Positions 1 through 7,578 of a DNA stretch of 64,000 nt are shown here, piece by piece; within the stretch, counting starts at the first letter, position 1; the number at the start of each line of letters is the position of its first letter. The notes beneath the pieces are model-generated. The model was given only the letters and a program-made list of their open reading frames with translations, was not told the origin of the DNA and searched no databases. The translations under genes and the position numbers were made by a program. The DNA is from Vibrio sp. SCSIO 43137. GTDB lineage: Bacteria; Pseudomonadota; Gammaproteobacteria; Enterobacterales; Vibrionaceae. Location: the NCBI RefSeq assembly GCF_028201475.1, contig NZ_CP116383.1, positions 248,001 to 312,000 on the forward strand, given 5' to 3'.

Positions 1-1199
1 GTCAAATGCGTGAGGCTCAAGAGTTCCTTGAATCCATGAGCGTGGTGAACACTGAAACCCTGACTGAATTTTGCCTTAAAGATGTGGCCGAGCGTACCAC
101 CGCTAACCCTGCTAACCGCCGTGTCGAATGGTGGTTCGTACCCGTGGTGATGAGGAAAGAGCATAGATATGGGCTTTGATGGTGTTTTCCTGACTTGGAC
201 ACTGCCAAGTAAATATCATCGCCAGTCCAGAAAGTGGAATGGCTGCACAGTGAAAGAGGCTCACAGAAACCTTATGGAGCAATGGAAGCTGGCACGGGCG
301 CATTTAAAAAGCATGAGATCAAGTGGTTTGGGTTACGGTGGCCGAGCCACATAAAGACGGCACCTCATGCTCACATGTTCCTGTATGTGCTGCCTGAACA
401 AAAGAAGCACTCATTAGAATCTGTGAGCAGATTGCCACTGCCGAAGATAAAGGCGAGCTGTACAACAAGCACGGCCAGTTAGATATCTCTCCGCGCTTTA
501 AAGCCAAGCTTTGCGACCCTGCCAAAGGCGGCGCAACGGCTTACATCATCAAATACATTTCCAAGAACATTAACGGCGCCTACATGCCAGAGGCAAACGC
601 CGATGATTTAGCGTTATCGGTTCGCGCTTGGGCGTCTATCTGGGGTTAAGCAATTTTCAGTCAGGCTCACCAACCGTAGGGTGGCGTCAGCTTCGCCGCG
701 CTTCTGAGTTTGATGTGGCTTTTGATGAAGAGCTGGCGAGCTTCGGAGCCATGCGGATAACTCCCGTTGGAAGGGTTTTTGTGAGTTGGCCGGTAAAGCA
801 AAACTGGCCTATCAGGAAAAGCTGAACAAATACGATGAAGACCAAAAAGGTTATTGGTATCCAATGGCTGGATAAGGTCATTGAAACCGCCGCTGAAACT
901 TACGCTTTAGTGAAGAAATCAGAGGTGGGGCGCTTTAAAGAGTCGCGGAGCGGCTCACCTTGGAGCACTGAAAATAAGTGTAACCAGACCCCAGAAATCA
1001 ATATTTCCAGTTTGGAAAAAGCATTGATGGACGTGACCGGATGGAGCGTTAAAGGGGTTCAATGTCTGCTTGCACCACTACAACGAGGGGCGCGAGTCCC
1101 GATAGATAAATACACCACCATTAAGCTGTCCAATGGTCGGCTTTTGGTGACCTAAACAACGCCAACGATGTGAATCAGGGGCAACCTATTAACTTCTAA
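1..1199 (+). pseudogene. Broken HUH replication initiator (GPA / PM2 P12-like), partial
   Basis: Pieces of one replication protein can be read in all three forward frames. They include an ANPANRR-like segment (about 104-130), MGFDGVFLTWTLPSKYH (about 168-220), the HUH metal site PHAHMFLYV (about 361-387), the two-tyrosine motif YIIKYISKN (about 544-570) and a C-terminal ending NQGQPINF before the stop at 1197-1199. This order matches phage replication gene A proteins, which nick the origin with YxxxY tyrosines to start rolling-circle replication; PM2 P12 belongs to this group. At least six frame changes are needed to join the pieces, and one in-frame stop follows about position 165. The 5' end is outside the window. 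It is probably a decayed gene, although clustered sequencing indels cannot be excluded. The genes downstream are intact. Confidence 0.8.
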
Positions 1200-1221
1200 C
1201 GTCGAGAGACAGGGGAACACC

Positions 1222-1542
1222 ATGCAACAATTTAATATTGATGAACTTAAACACGATTTAGCAGCAATGGACGCGGGCGACGAGCTCACCAACAGCGTGT
1301 TAAGTCAGATTGAGAGCTTAAAAGGAATGGATAAAGGCAAGCTGATGCAAAAGGCGATGGGGGCTGCAATGAGCGGTAACCTGTCGCTGGAAGCCTTTGG
1401 CCTGCCAACCAACCTGTTTGAGCAGCTTGAAACTCTCACCAAAATAAACAACGTAGCCCGCAGTAAATACCGCGCAACGGTGAATGCCCGCATTCATGAG
1501 CTGGAAAGCATCGAAGAAGCCGAGGTGGTGGAAAATGTCTAA
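1222..1542 (+). CDS. Small phage protein of unknown function
   Basis: This is an intact 106-residue, helix-rich, acidic protein with no membrane segment and no motif I recognise. The ATG at 1222 follows an AGGGGAAC ribosome site. It sits 22 bases after the replication pseudogene and overlaps the next gene by 8 bases, so it is translated with the early or middle phage genes. Position suggests a role in replication or in control of the late genes, but nothing in the sequence shows this. Confidence 0.7.
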   Translation: MQQFNIDELKHDLAAMDAGDELTNSVLSQIESLKGMDKGKLMQKAMGAAMSGNLSLEAFGLPTNLFEQLETLTKINNVARSKYRATVNARIHELESIEEAEVVENV

Positions 1543-2047
1543 GTACACTAACCCCGTTCGGGGGCAAGTGCCTTGTCCTGTTTGCACTAAAACCGCCACG
1601 GTTCATCAGGTCGGTGAAGGTAAGCTTATCGCTGAAGGTGAGCCCCTAAAAAACGGGCGCAACCTTGGTTTGCTTTATTACCGCTGTCCAGACTGCGGTA
1701 ACAGCTCCATCAGCAAAAGCGTTAATCAGTACATTGAAACCGCCCTTAACGTTGAAATCTCGGTTGAAGATGAAAATCCAACCGTTAGCGAAGCGTTAGA
1801 AGGTTCGGTTGAAAGTGCTGCGTTAACCGAAACTGTGATTGAGCATGAAGCCAGTGCTGACAAGGTTGGAAGCGTTGAACCAACCGAAAGCCAAAAAGAG
1901 GATAAACCGGCTAGAACGGGACTCTCTCCGCTGGTTAAACGTGTCTTTATCGGGTTGGTCATACTGCTTGCATTGATTTGGGCAGCTCGCCGCCTGTTGC
2001 CGAAAAAGTCAGAAGAGCGTGGGGGTGATGATGTCGCAACCGCATGA
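1535..2047 (+). CDS. Zinc-ribbon protein with C-terminal membrane anchor (phage)
   Basis: The protein has 170 residues. Near the N-terminus are two cysteine pairs, CPVC (about residues 13-16) and CPDC (about 55-58), as in a zinc ribbon. An acidic Glu/Val/Ser-rich linker follows, then one hydrophobic segment (VFIGLVILLALIWAA) with a basic tail at the C-terminus. The ATG at 1535 was chosen over an upstream in-frame start because it gives the usual short overlap with the preceding stop and places the cysteine pairs near the N-terminus. PM2 uses small zinc-finger factors (P13, P14) to switch on late genes, and this gene lies in a comparable position. The membrane anchor is not expected of a simple DNA-binding factor, so it could also be a virion membrane protein. 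Function is not proven. Confidence 0.65.
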   Translation: MSKYTNPVRGQVPCPVCTKTATVHQVGEGKLIAEGEPLKNGRNLGLLYYRCPDCGNSSISKSVNQYIETALNVEISVEDENPTVSEALEGSVESAALTETVIEHEASADKVGSVEPTESQKEDKPARTGLSPLVKRVFIGLVILLALIWAARRLLPKKSEERGGDDVATA

Positions 2048-2501
2048 TTCCGAGTTGGAAACCGCGCAAGATGATTGGGGCGATTTTGGCGCCGTCATTT
2101 CTCAGCTTGAGCAGGAAGAGAAAACCGAAGCGTTAACCGAATCCAACCAGAGCGCAACCGAACCGAAACCCGATAACACGGAGTCATTAAGTGCCCTTTT
2201 GGGTGTCGTATTTATGATCTCCGAAAAGGCGACCTCAATCGTGTCTGGCGTAGATTTTGAGTTTGATGAGAAAGGCAAACAGGAAGTGATAGGCGCGGCT
2301 TTACCGGTGCTTAATAAACACGGCGGCGTTGTGGCCGGTTGGATGGGGGATTATGTCGAAGAGGCAACGCTAATCCTTGCAGTGCTTGGTTTGGTGTATG
2401 TCTCACGCAATAGCCTTAAAACCTTAAAGGCTGAGAAGCTGGAAAAAGAGCGGAGGGAGCAAGATGGCAAAGAAAAAGCCCGCGCCGCTAAAGCTGCCTA
2501 A
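2028..2501 (+). CDS. Single-pass membrane protein of the phage, unknown function
   Basis: This protein has about 157 residues. The N-terminal half is acidic and Ser/Thr/Asn-rich. A predicted membrane segment (ATLILAVLGLVYVS) follows near the middle of the C-terminal third, and the tail is very basic and Lys/Glu-rich. ATG codons at 2028 and 2031, and a GTG at 2019, are all possible starts; I take 2028. It overlaps the 3' end of the zinc-ribbon gene by 20 bases and the start of the ATPase gene by 38 bases, which points to coupled translation. I do not recognise the family. A virion membrane protein is the likeliest reading. Confidence 0.6.
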   Translation: MMSQPHDSELETAQDDWGDFGAVISQLEQEEKTEALTESNQSATEPKPDNTESLSALLGVVFMISEKATSIVSGVDFEFDEKGKQEVIGAALPVLNKHGGVVAGWMGDYVEEATLILAVLGLVYVSRNSLKTLKAEKLEKERREQDGKEKARAAKAA

Positions 2502-3243
2502 TCCGGTTAACTCTAACGCCTCGCTTAACGCAAAACATACGATTTATCTGGCTGGTACCGGCGGGGGTAAAACCTCTGCTGTGTACCATATGGATTTAAT
2601 CCCCAAAGGGGCGCAGGTGGTGATATTCGACCCATATCAGGGTTACGCCAACAAGATGCTTAAAGGTCAGAAGGTGCACGGGGTGAAAACCCGTGTCGCC
2701 TTTGTCAAAGCCTTGGTTATTGCAAGGCGTACCGGTAAGCCGTTTAAGCTGGCCTACATACCAGCTATGGGCGCTTGTGAGGATGAACTTGAGTTCTTCA
2801 GTGCGGTGGTGTGGTCGGTTGGTAATGGTAAGGCGGCGGAGCTGCACACCGTCATTGAAGAGCTGGCTTCTTGTGTGGAAGCGTCCGGCAAACTTCGAGG
2901 CAAAGCCGGTGAACTACTTCGCGGCGGCCGTCAGTTTGGCTTAGTCATTCATACCTTGTTCCAGAAAGCACAGGAAGTGCCTAAAACCGTTACTGATCAA
3001 TCAGACCGTTGGTGGGTTGGCAAAGTGAATTCCGGCCGAGATGCTAATTGGGTAGCGAGAGAACGTGAAATTCCACTTACTGATATCACTAGCCTGGTCA
3101 GTGCAAAAGAGAACAACGAGCGAATAGGCAAACCCATTGCTGAATACTTGCTGATAACCACGTTCGGCAAGGCTGATAAAGGGGCATTTAACTGTTCAAC
3201 CGGACAGCACGTTCCTCTCAATTACGCCTCAAAATCTAAGTGA
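2464..3243 (+). CDS. Genome-packaging ATPase, FtsK/HerA (PM2 P9 / A32) type
   Basis: The protein has 259 residues, the size of the single-domain packaging ATPases of tailless membrane-containing phages. The Walker A motif GTGGGKT lies at residues 31-37. A hydrophobic strand ending in FDP (about residue 56) follows, then a second motif ending in an acidic pair (HTVIEEL, about residues 128-134) that probably serves as Walker B. The stretch GRQFGLVIHTLFQKAQEVPK fits the sensor region of the family. In PM2 and PRD1 the corresponding proteins push DNA into the preformed capsid. The start at 2464 has a strong GGAGG site and overlaps the previous gene. It lies directly upstream of the twin operator and capsid gene. 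Assignment to the P9/A32-like group rests on motifs and context. Confidence 0.85.
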   Translation: MAKKKPAPLKLPNPVNSNASLNAKHTIYLAGTGGGKTSAVYHMDLIPKGAQVVIFDPYQGYANKMLKGQKVHGVKTRVAFVKALVIARRTGKPFKLAYIPAMGACEDELEFFSAVVWSVGNGKAAELHTVIEELASCVEASGKLRGKAGELLRGGRQFGLVIHTLFQKAQEVPKTVTDQSDRWWVGKVNSGRDANWVAREREIPLTDITSLVSAKENNERIGKPIAEYLLITTFGKADKGAFNCSTGQHVPLNYASKSK

Positions 3244-3258
3244 TATACATCACAATCC

Positions 3259-3290
3259 AACCTATAGGTTAAAAGTTTAACCTATAGGTT
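3259..3290. promoter_or_regulatory. Twin palindromic 12-bp operator-like boxes upstream of capsid genes
   Basis: Two identical, perfectly self-complementary 12-mers (AACCTATAGGTT) occupy 3259-3270 and 3279-3290. Their starts are exactly 20 bp apart, about two helical turns, so two dimers could bind on the same DNA face. They lie in the 164-base gap between the ATPase stop and the first small late gene. Such an arrangement is typical of a repressor or activator operator. No -35/-10 pair is clear next to it. The protein that binds is unknown. Confidence 0.6.
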
Positions 3291-3407
3291 ACTCCTTCTA
3301 TCTTCGATTTCCCTTTTTCCCTACCTTGAAAACTCCTCAGCCAGTTATGGCGGTTAAGCATGTACAAAATTGCATTCAATTTATTTGTTAGTAAAGGATT
3401 CGAAAAT

Positions 3408-3539
3408 ATGTTCGGAATTACAAAATCTCAGTGGAAAGTGGTAGCGGTTGCCGTGGTGGTGATGCTGCTGGTGATGTACGCGATTCACAACGTGTCTGCA
3501 TTGAATGATGTCGCTGAAAAAGTGGGTTTGGACGACTAG
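3408..3539 (+). CDS. Small single-pass membrane protein (phage)
   Basis: This is a 43-residue protein starting MFGITKSQWK, with one hydrophobic stretch (VVAVAVVVMLLVMYAI) and a short polar C-terminus. The ATG at 3408 follows a GTAAAGGATT ribosome site. It lies between the twin operator and the capsid gene. PM2-like phages encode several membrane proteins of this size that sit in the vesicle under the capsid, and I infer the same role here. Confidence 0.65.
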   Translation: MFGITKSQWKVVAVAVVVMLLVMYAIHNVSALNDVAEKVGLDD

Positions 3540-3588
3540 CGTCTAAACCTTGTTTCTATTGGTTTTAATCTAAATAAGAGAGAAAAAA

Positions 3589-4479
3589 ATGGCTTCAGCA
3601 CAACAAGAACAAGCGGCACGCGTTCAGGCAAAAGGCGTTTATGACGTCCGTCAGGTGGACTTACCGCCGTTTCGTAATGGTAACCCGTACGGTAAAGAGG
3701 CGGTGCTTGATATTACTGACCTTTATACCTACTCATCTATCTGCGTTAAGTTCGATTTACCCCTTAAACGTCTTGGCCGCGTCTCCCTAGAGCGTAATGG
3801 CCGTGAAGTGTTCGGTGTACCAGCAGATTTCTTCCGTGAGCGTGATGAGTACCTGAAGAATGATACGCAAATCAAAGGCGTAGATGGCGCAACAGAAACC
3901 CGCCTGACCATCGACTTTGCCGATGAAAACCTGAAAACCCTGCTTGGTATTCGCCGTGGTGAGCTGGTGATGCTTGATGGTGAGCGTTTAACGCTGAAAA
4001 TCAAAGTCAATCCACGCGCTTCTGGCGACCCTGAAATCCCAAGCTTCTCCGCAACGGCGCGGGTGAGTACCGCTCAGGCGGTTCGTTTTGACCAAATCAA
4101 GTTTTTGCACACCTCAGTAACACACTCACTGGTTGGCCTGCAAAAGCATGACTTCCCATTTGCCGGTATGAACAACCGCATTCGCCGTATGTTCGTAACG
4201 ACTGAGAATGACGATATTAAGAAAATCGCCATTCGCCGTGATACAGCGGTAGAGCGTGAAATCTCAGTGGAAGATCTCATCTACAACCAGCAACGCTATG
4301 GCGATAAGAAGCCACCGGCAAAAGGTTTCTGGATTGATTTCGTTGAGCTTGGCTGGGCGAATGATACGGCATTCATTCCGGCGGCGCTGAACTCGCTGAA
4401 ACTGGAGCTTGATAAAGCTACAACCGGTGAAGTTGAGTTTTATGTTGAGCTGTTGGAAGTCGAAGCGCAAGTAAGCTAA
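3589..4479 (+). CDS. Major capsid protein, double-jelly-roll type
   Basis: The protein has 296 residues, close to PM2 P2 (269). It has no signal peptide or membrane segment and is built of alternating short polar and hydrophobic stretches, as expected for beta-barrels. The C-terminal run FWIDFVELGW, then LKLELDKATTGEVEFYVELL, has the same layout as the last strands of PM2 P2 as I remember it (a TIDF strand, then LRLKID and a final EIIVEYM strand). An early LERNGREV segment followed by a charged helix also matches. The gene directly follows the packaging ATPase region and precedes a run of small membrane proteins, the standard position for a capsid gene. A strong AAGAGAG ribosome site precedes the ATG. 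The assignment comes from pattern and context; a structure prediction would settle it. Confidence 0.8.
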   Translation: MASAQQEQAARVQAKGVYDVRQVDLPPFRNGNPYGKEAVLDITDLYTYSSICVKFDLPLKRLGRVSLERNGREVFGVPADFFRERDEYLKNDTQIKGVDGATETRLTIDFADENLKTLLGIRRGELVMLDGERLTLKIKVNPRASGDPEIPSFSATARVSTAQAVRFDQIKFLHTSVTHSLVGLQKHDFPFAGMNNRIRRMFVTTENDDIKKIAIRRDTAVEREISVEDLIYNQQRYGDKKPPAKGFWIDFVELGWANDTAFIPAALNSLKLELDKATTGEVEFYVELLEVEAQVS

Positions 4480-4489
4480 GGGGGCGCTA

Positions 4490-4813
4490 ATGGCTAGTAA
4501 TCCTGCAACAGGGGAGACGGCATCCAATACGCCTTGGTACGAAGGTATCACTGACAGCGTAGGTGGTTTTTTTGGTGATGCGCTGGACTTTAGTAAAGGC
4601 GTTTATGACAACGTGACCGCTAATAAACAGGCGGACGTTGAGCGCGTCACCAATGAGAACGCTACCCGCACCGAGCAAGCGCGTGTCCAACTGCAAACCG
4701 ACCAGCTTAACTACCAGCGTGAGAAAGACGCAGAAAACCGCAAGCTGATGATGGTAGGCGGCGGCATCGTACTGGTGCTGATTATCTTGGCATTGTTGTT
4801 TAAAGGGAAATAG
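4490..4813 (+). CDS. Virion membrane protein with long helix and C-terminal anchor
   Basis: This 107-residue protein has a small polar N-terminus, a long charged alpha-helical stretch (about residues 35-83, rich in Glu, Arg, Gln and Asn), and a C-terminal membrane segment (VGGGIVLVLIILALLF) ending in KGK. It starts 10 bases after the capsid stop with a GGGGGC ribosome site. The helix-then-anchor layout suggests a peg linking the capsid shell to the internal membrane. I know no close relative. Confidence 0.65.
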   Translation: MASNPATGETASNTPWYEGITDSVGGFFGDALDFSKGVYDNVTANKQADVERVTNENATRTEQARVQLQTDQLNYQREKDAENRKLMMVGGGIVLVLIILALLFKGK

Positions 4814-4821
4814 GGGGAAGT

Positions 4822-4998
4822 ATGCCTTTGTTATTAATCCCCGTGGTTTTTGGTGGCGGCTTATTGACTGGGTGGTGGGGAACCACTGAAACGGTTGAAG
4901 CCGTAACAGGCGGTAAAACTGGGCGCATTCCTCCGGTTGTGTATCTGGTGCTGTTAGTCGCTGGATACCTATGGGCAAAGAAAAAGGGGTATCTCTGA
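4822..4998 (+). CDS. Very small two-helix membrane protein (phage)
   Basis: This 58-residue protein has a hydrophobic, glycine-rich N-terminus (MPLLLIPVVFGGGLLTGWWG), a short polar loop, a second hydrophobic stretch (VVYLVLLVAGYLWA) and a KKKGYL tail. The ATG at 4822 follows a GGGGGAAG ribosome site, and the stop shares a base with the next start (TGATG). It is probably an internal-membrane protein of the virion, as inferred from its size and neighbours. Confidence 0.6.
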   Translation: MPLLLIPVVFGGGLLTGWWGTTETVEAVTGGKTGRIPPVVYLVLLVAGYLWAKKKGYL

Positions 4999-5213
4999 TG
5001 TTTGGATTATCAGGTGGTATTTCTGGTGGTGCGGGCGGTATAAGTCCCTCCTCTTCTTCATCCGCTACCAACGGTGATTTTCAGGGTGGTGGTACGGGTA
5101 ACGTCACGTTTTATAACGGTACGTCCGTACCTCAAACCTCAGGCGGCCAGATACAAAAATATCTCATGTTTGGTTTGGTGTTTCTTTTGGTGGTGATGCT
5201 ATGGAAAAAGTAA
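4998..5213 (+). CDS. Gly/Ser-rich small protein with C-terminal membrane anchor (phage)
   Basis: This 71-residue protein has a Gly/Ser/Thr/Asn-rich N-terminal two-thirds and a C-terminal membrane segment (YLMFGLVFLLVVMLW) followed by KK. I chose the ATG at 4998 because it overlaps the preceding stop as TGATG; an upstream in-frame start at 4971 would add nine residues inside the previous gene. It overlaps the next gene by 13 bases. It is probably an integral membrane component of the virion. Confidence 0.6.
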   Translation: MFGLSGGISGGAGGISPSSSSSATNGDFQGGGTGNVTFYNGTSVPQTSGGQIQKYLMFGLVFLLVVMLWKK

Positions 5214-5611
5214 ACAAAATCGGCTGGTCATTAGAGCTTCAGGCACGGCTACAGGCTGAAGGGTTTCTGCCTCACATCATCGAAGAGATAAAACGCGATT
5301 GCGCGATGGGTCGCGGTGAAATCTATCAAGCAGGTGAGCTCATCATTATCAGCCGTGTGGATGCGCTGCCAAGTGGAGGCCATGAGGTGGTCTGGGTGGC
5401 TTCTCTTGGTCGCGGCCTGAAAAAGTGGGCACAGCGTTTTTATGATGCGGCGGCGCGGGCTGGCGCAACGTATATCCGTTTTCATGTAGATGAGAGCGAT
5501 AAGCGGGAAAAGCTGCTGCTTAAACTCATTAAGAGCTGGAAGCCGTTCAAAATCGAATGGCAGACCAATGACGCTGATATGGGTGTGTACCGCGTAAAAC
5601 TGGGGGGCTGA
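5201..5611 (+). CDS. Soluble phage protein of unknown function, perhaps GNAT-like
   Basis: This is a 136-residue soluble protein with mixed alpha/beta character. The central part (GELIIISRV, then HEVVWVASLGRGLKKWAQRFYDAAARAGATYIRFHV) has the strand, loop, helix, strand layout seen in acetyltransferase-like folds, including a short Gly/Arg turn before a helix. That is only a resemblance; I see no catalytic residues I could defend. It lies inside the structural block and overlaps the gene before it, so it is made with the virion proteins. It could be an assembly or vertex factor. Confidence 0.55.
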   Translation: MEKVNKIGWSLELQARLQAEGFLPHIIEEIKRDCAMGRGEIYQAGELIIISRVDALPSGGHEVVWVASLGRGLKKWAQRFYDAAARAGATYIRFHVDESDKREKLLLKLIKSWKPFKIEWQTNDADMGVYRVKLGG

Positions 5612-5612
5612 G

Positions 5613-6080
5613 ATGAGTAAAAGTAAAAGCTCCCAGAGTAGCGTTACTAATAACACCACAACCAACAACGTTCTTGACGGCGGCGCTATCAAAGCAAGTT
5701 TTGATTTTGCTGAGAACATGGCCGAAGAGGGGTTTGAGTCGGTTAATGAAGCGGTAAAAACGGCGGGCAATGCCAGTGTCAAAGCCATAGACGGCAATGT
5801 GGAAGTATCAAAAGCGGCATTAAACACCGTGGCGAATATTTCTGATATGGCACTCGATAAGTTTGCAGACGTGAGTAACGGCTCTCTGGATACCTTAGCG
5901 GCTCTGCAGAACAGCCAGAACTCAAGTAATGCGCAGCTTTTAAAAGGCATTCAATCAACGATTAAGTCCACTAATACGGGCGGCGCGTCCGATGTGTTGG
6001 AGAACCAGAAAATCTCACTGATTGTGATTGCGGTAGTGATTGTCATCGTGGCATGGCTGGCGTTTAGAAAAGGTAAGTAG
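5613..6080 (+). CDS. Helical virion protein with C-terminal membrane anchor
   Basis: This 155-residue protein has a polar Ser/Asn/Thr-rich N-terminus, a long helical middle (about residues 28-115) with small residues at regular spacing, and a C-terminal membrane segment (ISLIVIAVVIVIVAWLAF) ending RKGK. The tail KGK recurs in the membrane protein after the capsid gene. The layout suggests a filament or tube-like protein anchored in the internal membrane; in this phage type such proteins can help deliver DNA. That role is an inference. Confidence 0.6.
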   Translation: MSKSKSSQSSVTNNTTTNNVLDGGAIKASFDFAENMAEEGFESVNEAVKTAGNASVKAIDGNVEVSKAALNTVANISDMALDKFADVSNGSLDTLAALQNSQNSSNAQLLKGIQSTIKSTNTGGASDVLENQKISLIVIAVVIVIVAWLAFRKGK

Positions 6081-6083
6081 CAA

Positions 6084-6776
6084 ATGAAATACGAGCAATA
6101 TTTAACAACAGGTAAAACCGTACCGGTCTCGATTACAGGCCGCTACATCCATCTGTCAAAAGGCGAAGAAGTTCAGGTGATAGCGAACGGCCGGACAATG
6201 GATATCTATCGCGGCTTTACCTTTGATGTTGAAAGCGAGTTCACAGAGCTGGTTATCACTCAAAACGGCGTGGACGGCAACATTGAGCTGCTTTGCTCTG
6301 ATGTGCCGTTTACCGCTGGCGTGGATGGTTCAAAGCTTAATATCAATGCGGATTTATCCATTGAAGATTTTGAGGTGCACTTTGGTGGTCACCGTCAGCC
6401 GGTAGAGCTTGACCCTGAGCAGAAGGTAAAAACGGAAGTGACCAACTGGCCAAACGAGCAGAAGGTGAATGTGGTCAACATGCCACAGACACCAGAAGTT
6501 CAAAAGGTGCATGTAGTCGGGGAGGACAAATCAAACCTGCGTTTTATTCCCAAAGACACCATGACTAAGTCCGGGACAATAACCGGTAATGCCAGCCGCG
6601 CTGAACTCATCATTAAAGCAGCAGACGGAAACAGCCAGTCTCTTTGGTTGGGCGGCTATGCTGAGCGCGGTTATGAGCTGCGAGCAGGTGAAGCGTTCGT
6701 ACTCACCAACGGCGCTGAAATGGATGTGCTCATTCCAACCGACTGCAAGCTTTACGTATCGGAGGTGACCGCATGA
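6084..6776 (+). CDS. Beta-rich virion protein, probable vertex (penton/spike base) component
   Basis: The protein has 230 residues with no membrane segment and many short beta-strand-like stretches. The N-terminal half (about 1-80) looks like a small barrel domain. A middle linker holds repeated short elements (VTNWP, VNVVNMPQTP, VHVVG), which look like a spacer. A second beta domain follows (about 150-230). Its position between the internal proteins and the fibre-like gene suggests a vertex protein that carries the fibre. No direct relative is recognised. It overlaps the next start by 4 bases (ATGA). Confidence 0.55.
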   Translation: MKYEQYLTTGKTVPVSITGRYIHLSKGEEVQVIANGRTMDIYRGFTFDVESEFTELVITQNGVDGNIELLCSDVPFTAGVDGSKLNINADLSIEDFEVHFGGHRQPVELDPEQKVKTEVTNWPNEQKVNVVNMPQTPEVQKVHVVGEDKSNLRFIPKDTMTKSGTITGNASRAELIIKAADGNSQSLWLGGYAERGYELRAGEAFVLTNGAEMDVLIPTDCKLYVSEVTA

Positions 6777-7315
6777 GTTATGTCATTCCGGCACCGGCAA
6801 AGATTGAGTTTCCTGAACAAGTGGCACTGTCGGATAAAACCGATGGCAGCCGCTCTGATGTGGCTGCCAGTGAGAAGTCTGTGGGGCTGGTGTCCTCGGC
6901 ACTGAGCAATAAAGCTTCTGAGCTCACCGGCTCTATAGAGCAAGTTTCCCTTGATGTAGAGAGTGCAAAGCAAACAGCTAATAGCGGTGTATCAAAAGGC
7001 GATAGCGCACAGGCAAAAGCGGATTCGGCTTATGCGCTGGCTCAGGATGCCAAAAACACTGCAATCGCAGGTCAGAACAGTCGCACGTTTGGCGCAGTGG
7101 ATACGTACACCGTGGCTCAGCACACCAATTACATTGTTAACGGATTAAAGTGCGGACAAAACATCTCAGGGGGCAATCTTAAAGTGCGCAGGGCTGGGCA
7201 GTGGGAGCAGCCCTATGGTGAAGATATTTCGCTGTCCGGAGTGTGGAAGTTGGTTTCAATGGGCACAAATTACAGCAACAGAGACATGACAGGCCTGTTC
7301 CTAAGGATTTCATAA
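6773..7315 (+). CDS. Probable receptor-binding fibre with tailed-phage fibre-like repeat
   Basis: The protein has 180 residues. The segment LSDKTDGSRSDVAASEKSVGLVS (about residues 21-43) resembles the short repeat of tailed-phage tail fibres (LSDxxxSxSxxxAASxxAVK-like). It is followed by an alanine-rich, coiled-coil-like stretch (about 60-105) and a compact C-terminal domain ending LSGVWKLVSMG and SNRDMTGLFLRIS, typical of host-binding tips. I infer a trimeric spike or fibre that binds the host cell. This would be a tailed-phage module used by a tailless virion. The start overlaps the upstream vertex gene as ATGA. Confidence 0.6.
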   Translation: MSYVIPAPAKIEFPEQVALSDKTDGSRSDVAASEKSVGLVSSALSNKASELTGSIEQVSLDVESAKQTANSGVSKGDSAQAKADSAYALAQDAKNTAIAGQNSRTFGAVDTYTVAQHTNYIVNGLKCGQNISGGNLKVRRAGQWEQPYGEDISLSGVWKLVSMGTNYSNRDMTGLFLRIS

Positions 7316-7573
7316 ATGAAAAGAGAATATTTCTTAAATCGCAACGAAAAGCGCACTGTTCTAGGTGTGACAAACATTCGTTATTCATCAGCAGACCAAA
7401 CCACGATTGACTGTGAGATCGCCTTTGCTGAATTCCAGTTTGAATCTCTGCCATACACGGCGGATAAGTTCGACTGTGAAGCAATGGGGCGCGAGCTGTT
7501 CAATGACCTGAATAACGGCGTTTATGGTGAGGTTGCGCCGTATGTAGCTCCAGAGTCTGAAGAATCGGAGTGA
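7316..7573 (+). CDS. Small protein following the fibre gene (possible fibre partner)
   Basis: This 85-residue acidic protein (MKREYFLNRNEKRTVLGVTNI start) begins directly after the fibre stop codon. It has no membrane segment or recognised motif. In tailed phages a small assembly chaperone often follows the fibre gene, so a chaperone or second tip subunit is one possibility, based on position alone. Confidence 0.55.
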   Translation: MKREYFLNRNEKRTVLGVTNIRYSSADQTTIDCEIAFAEFQFESLPYTADKFDCEAMGRELFNDLNNGVYGEVAPYVAPESEESE

Positions 7574-7578
7574 TCCGA

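Noticed and set aside
1..1199. Programmed frameshifting to make an intact replication protein
   Set aside because: Too many shifts in both directions and an in-frame stop; no slippery sequence with a downstream structure at each site.
5201..5611. Acetyltransferase function
   Set aside because: Only a general fold-like pattern is visible; catalytic or acetyl-CoA residues cannot be defended, so it is listed as unknown.
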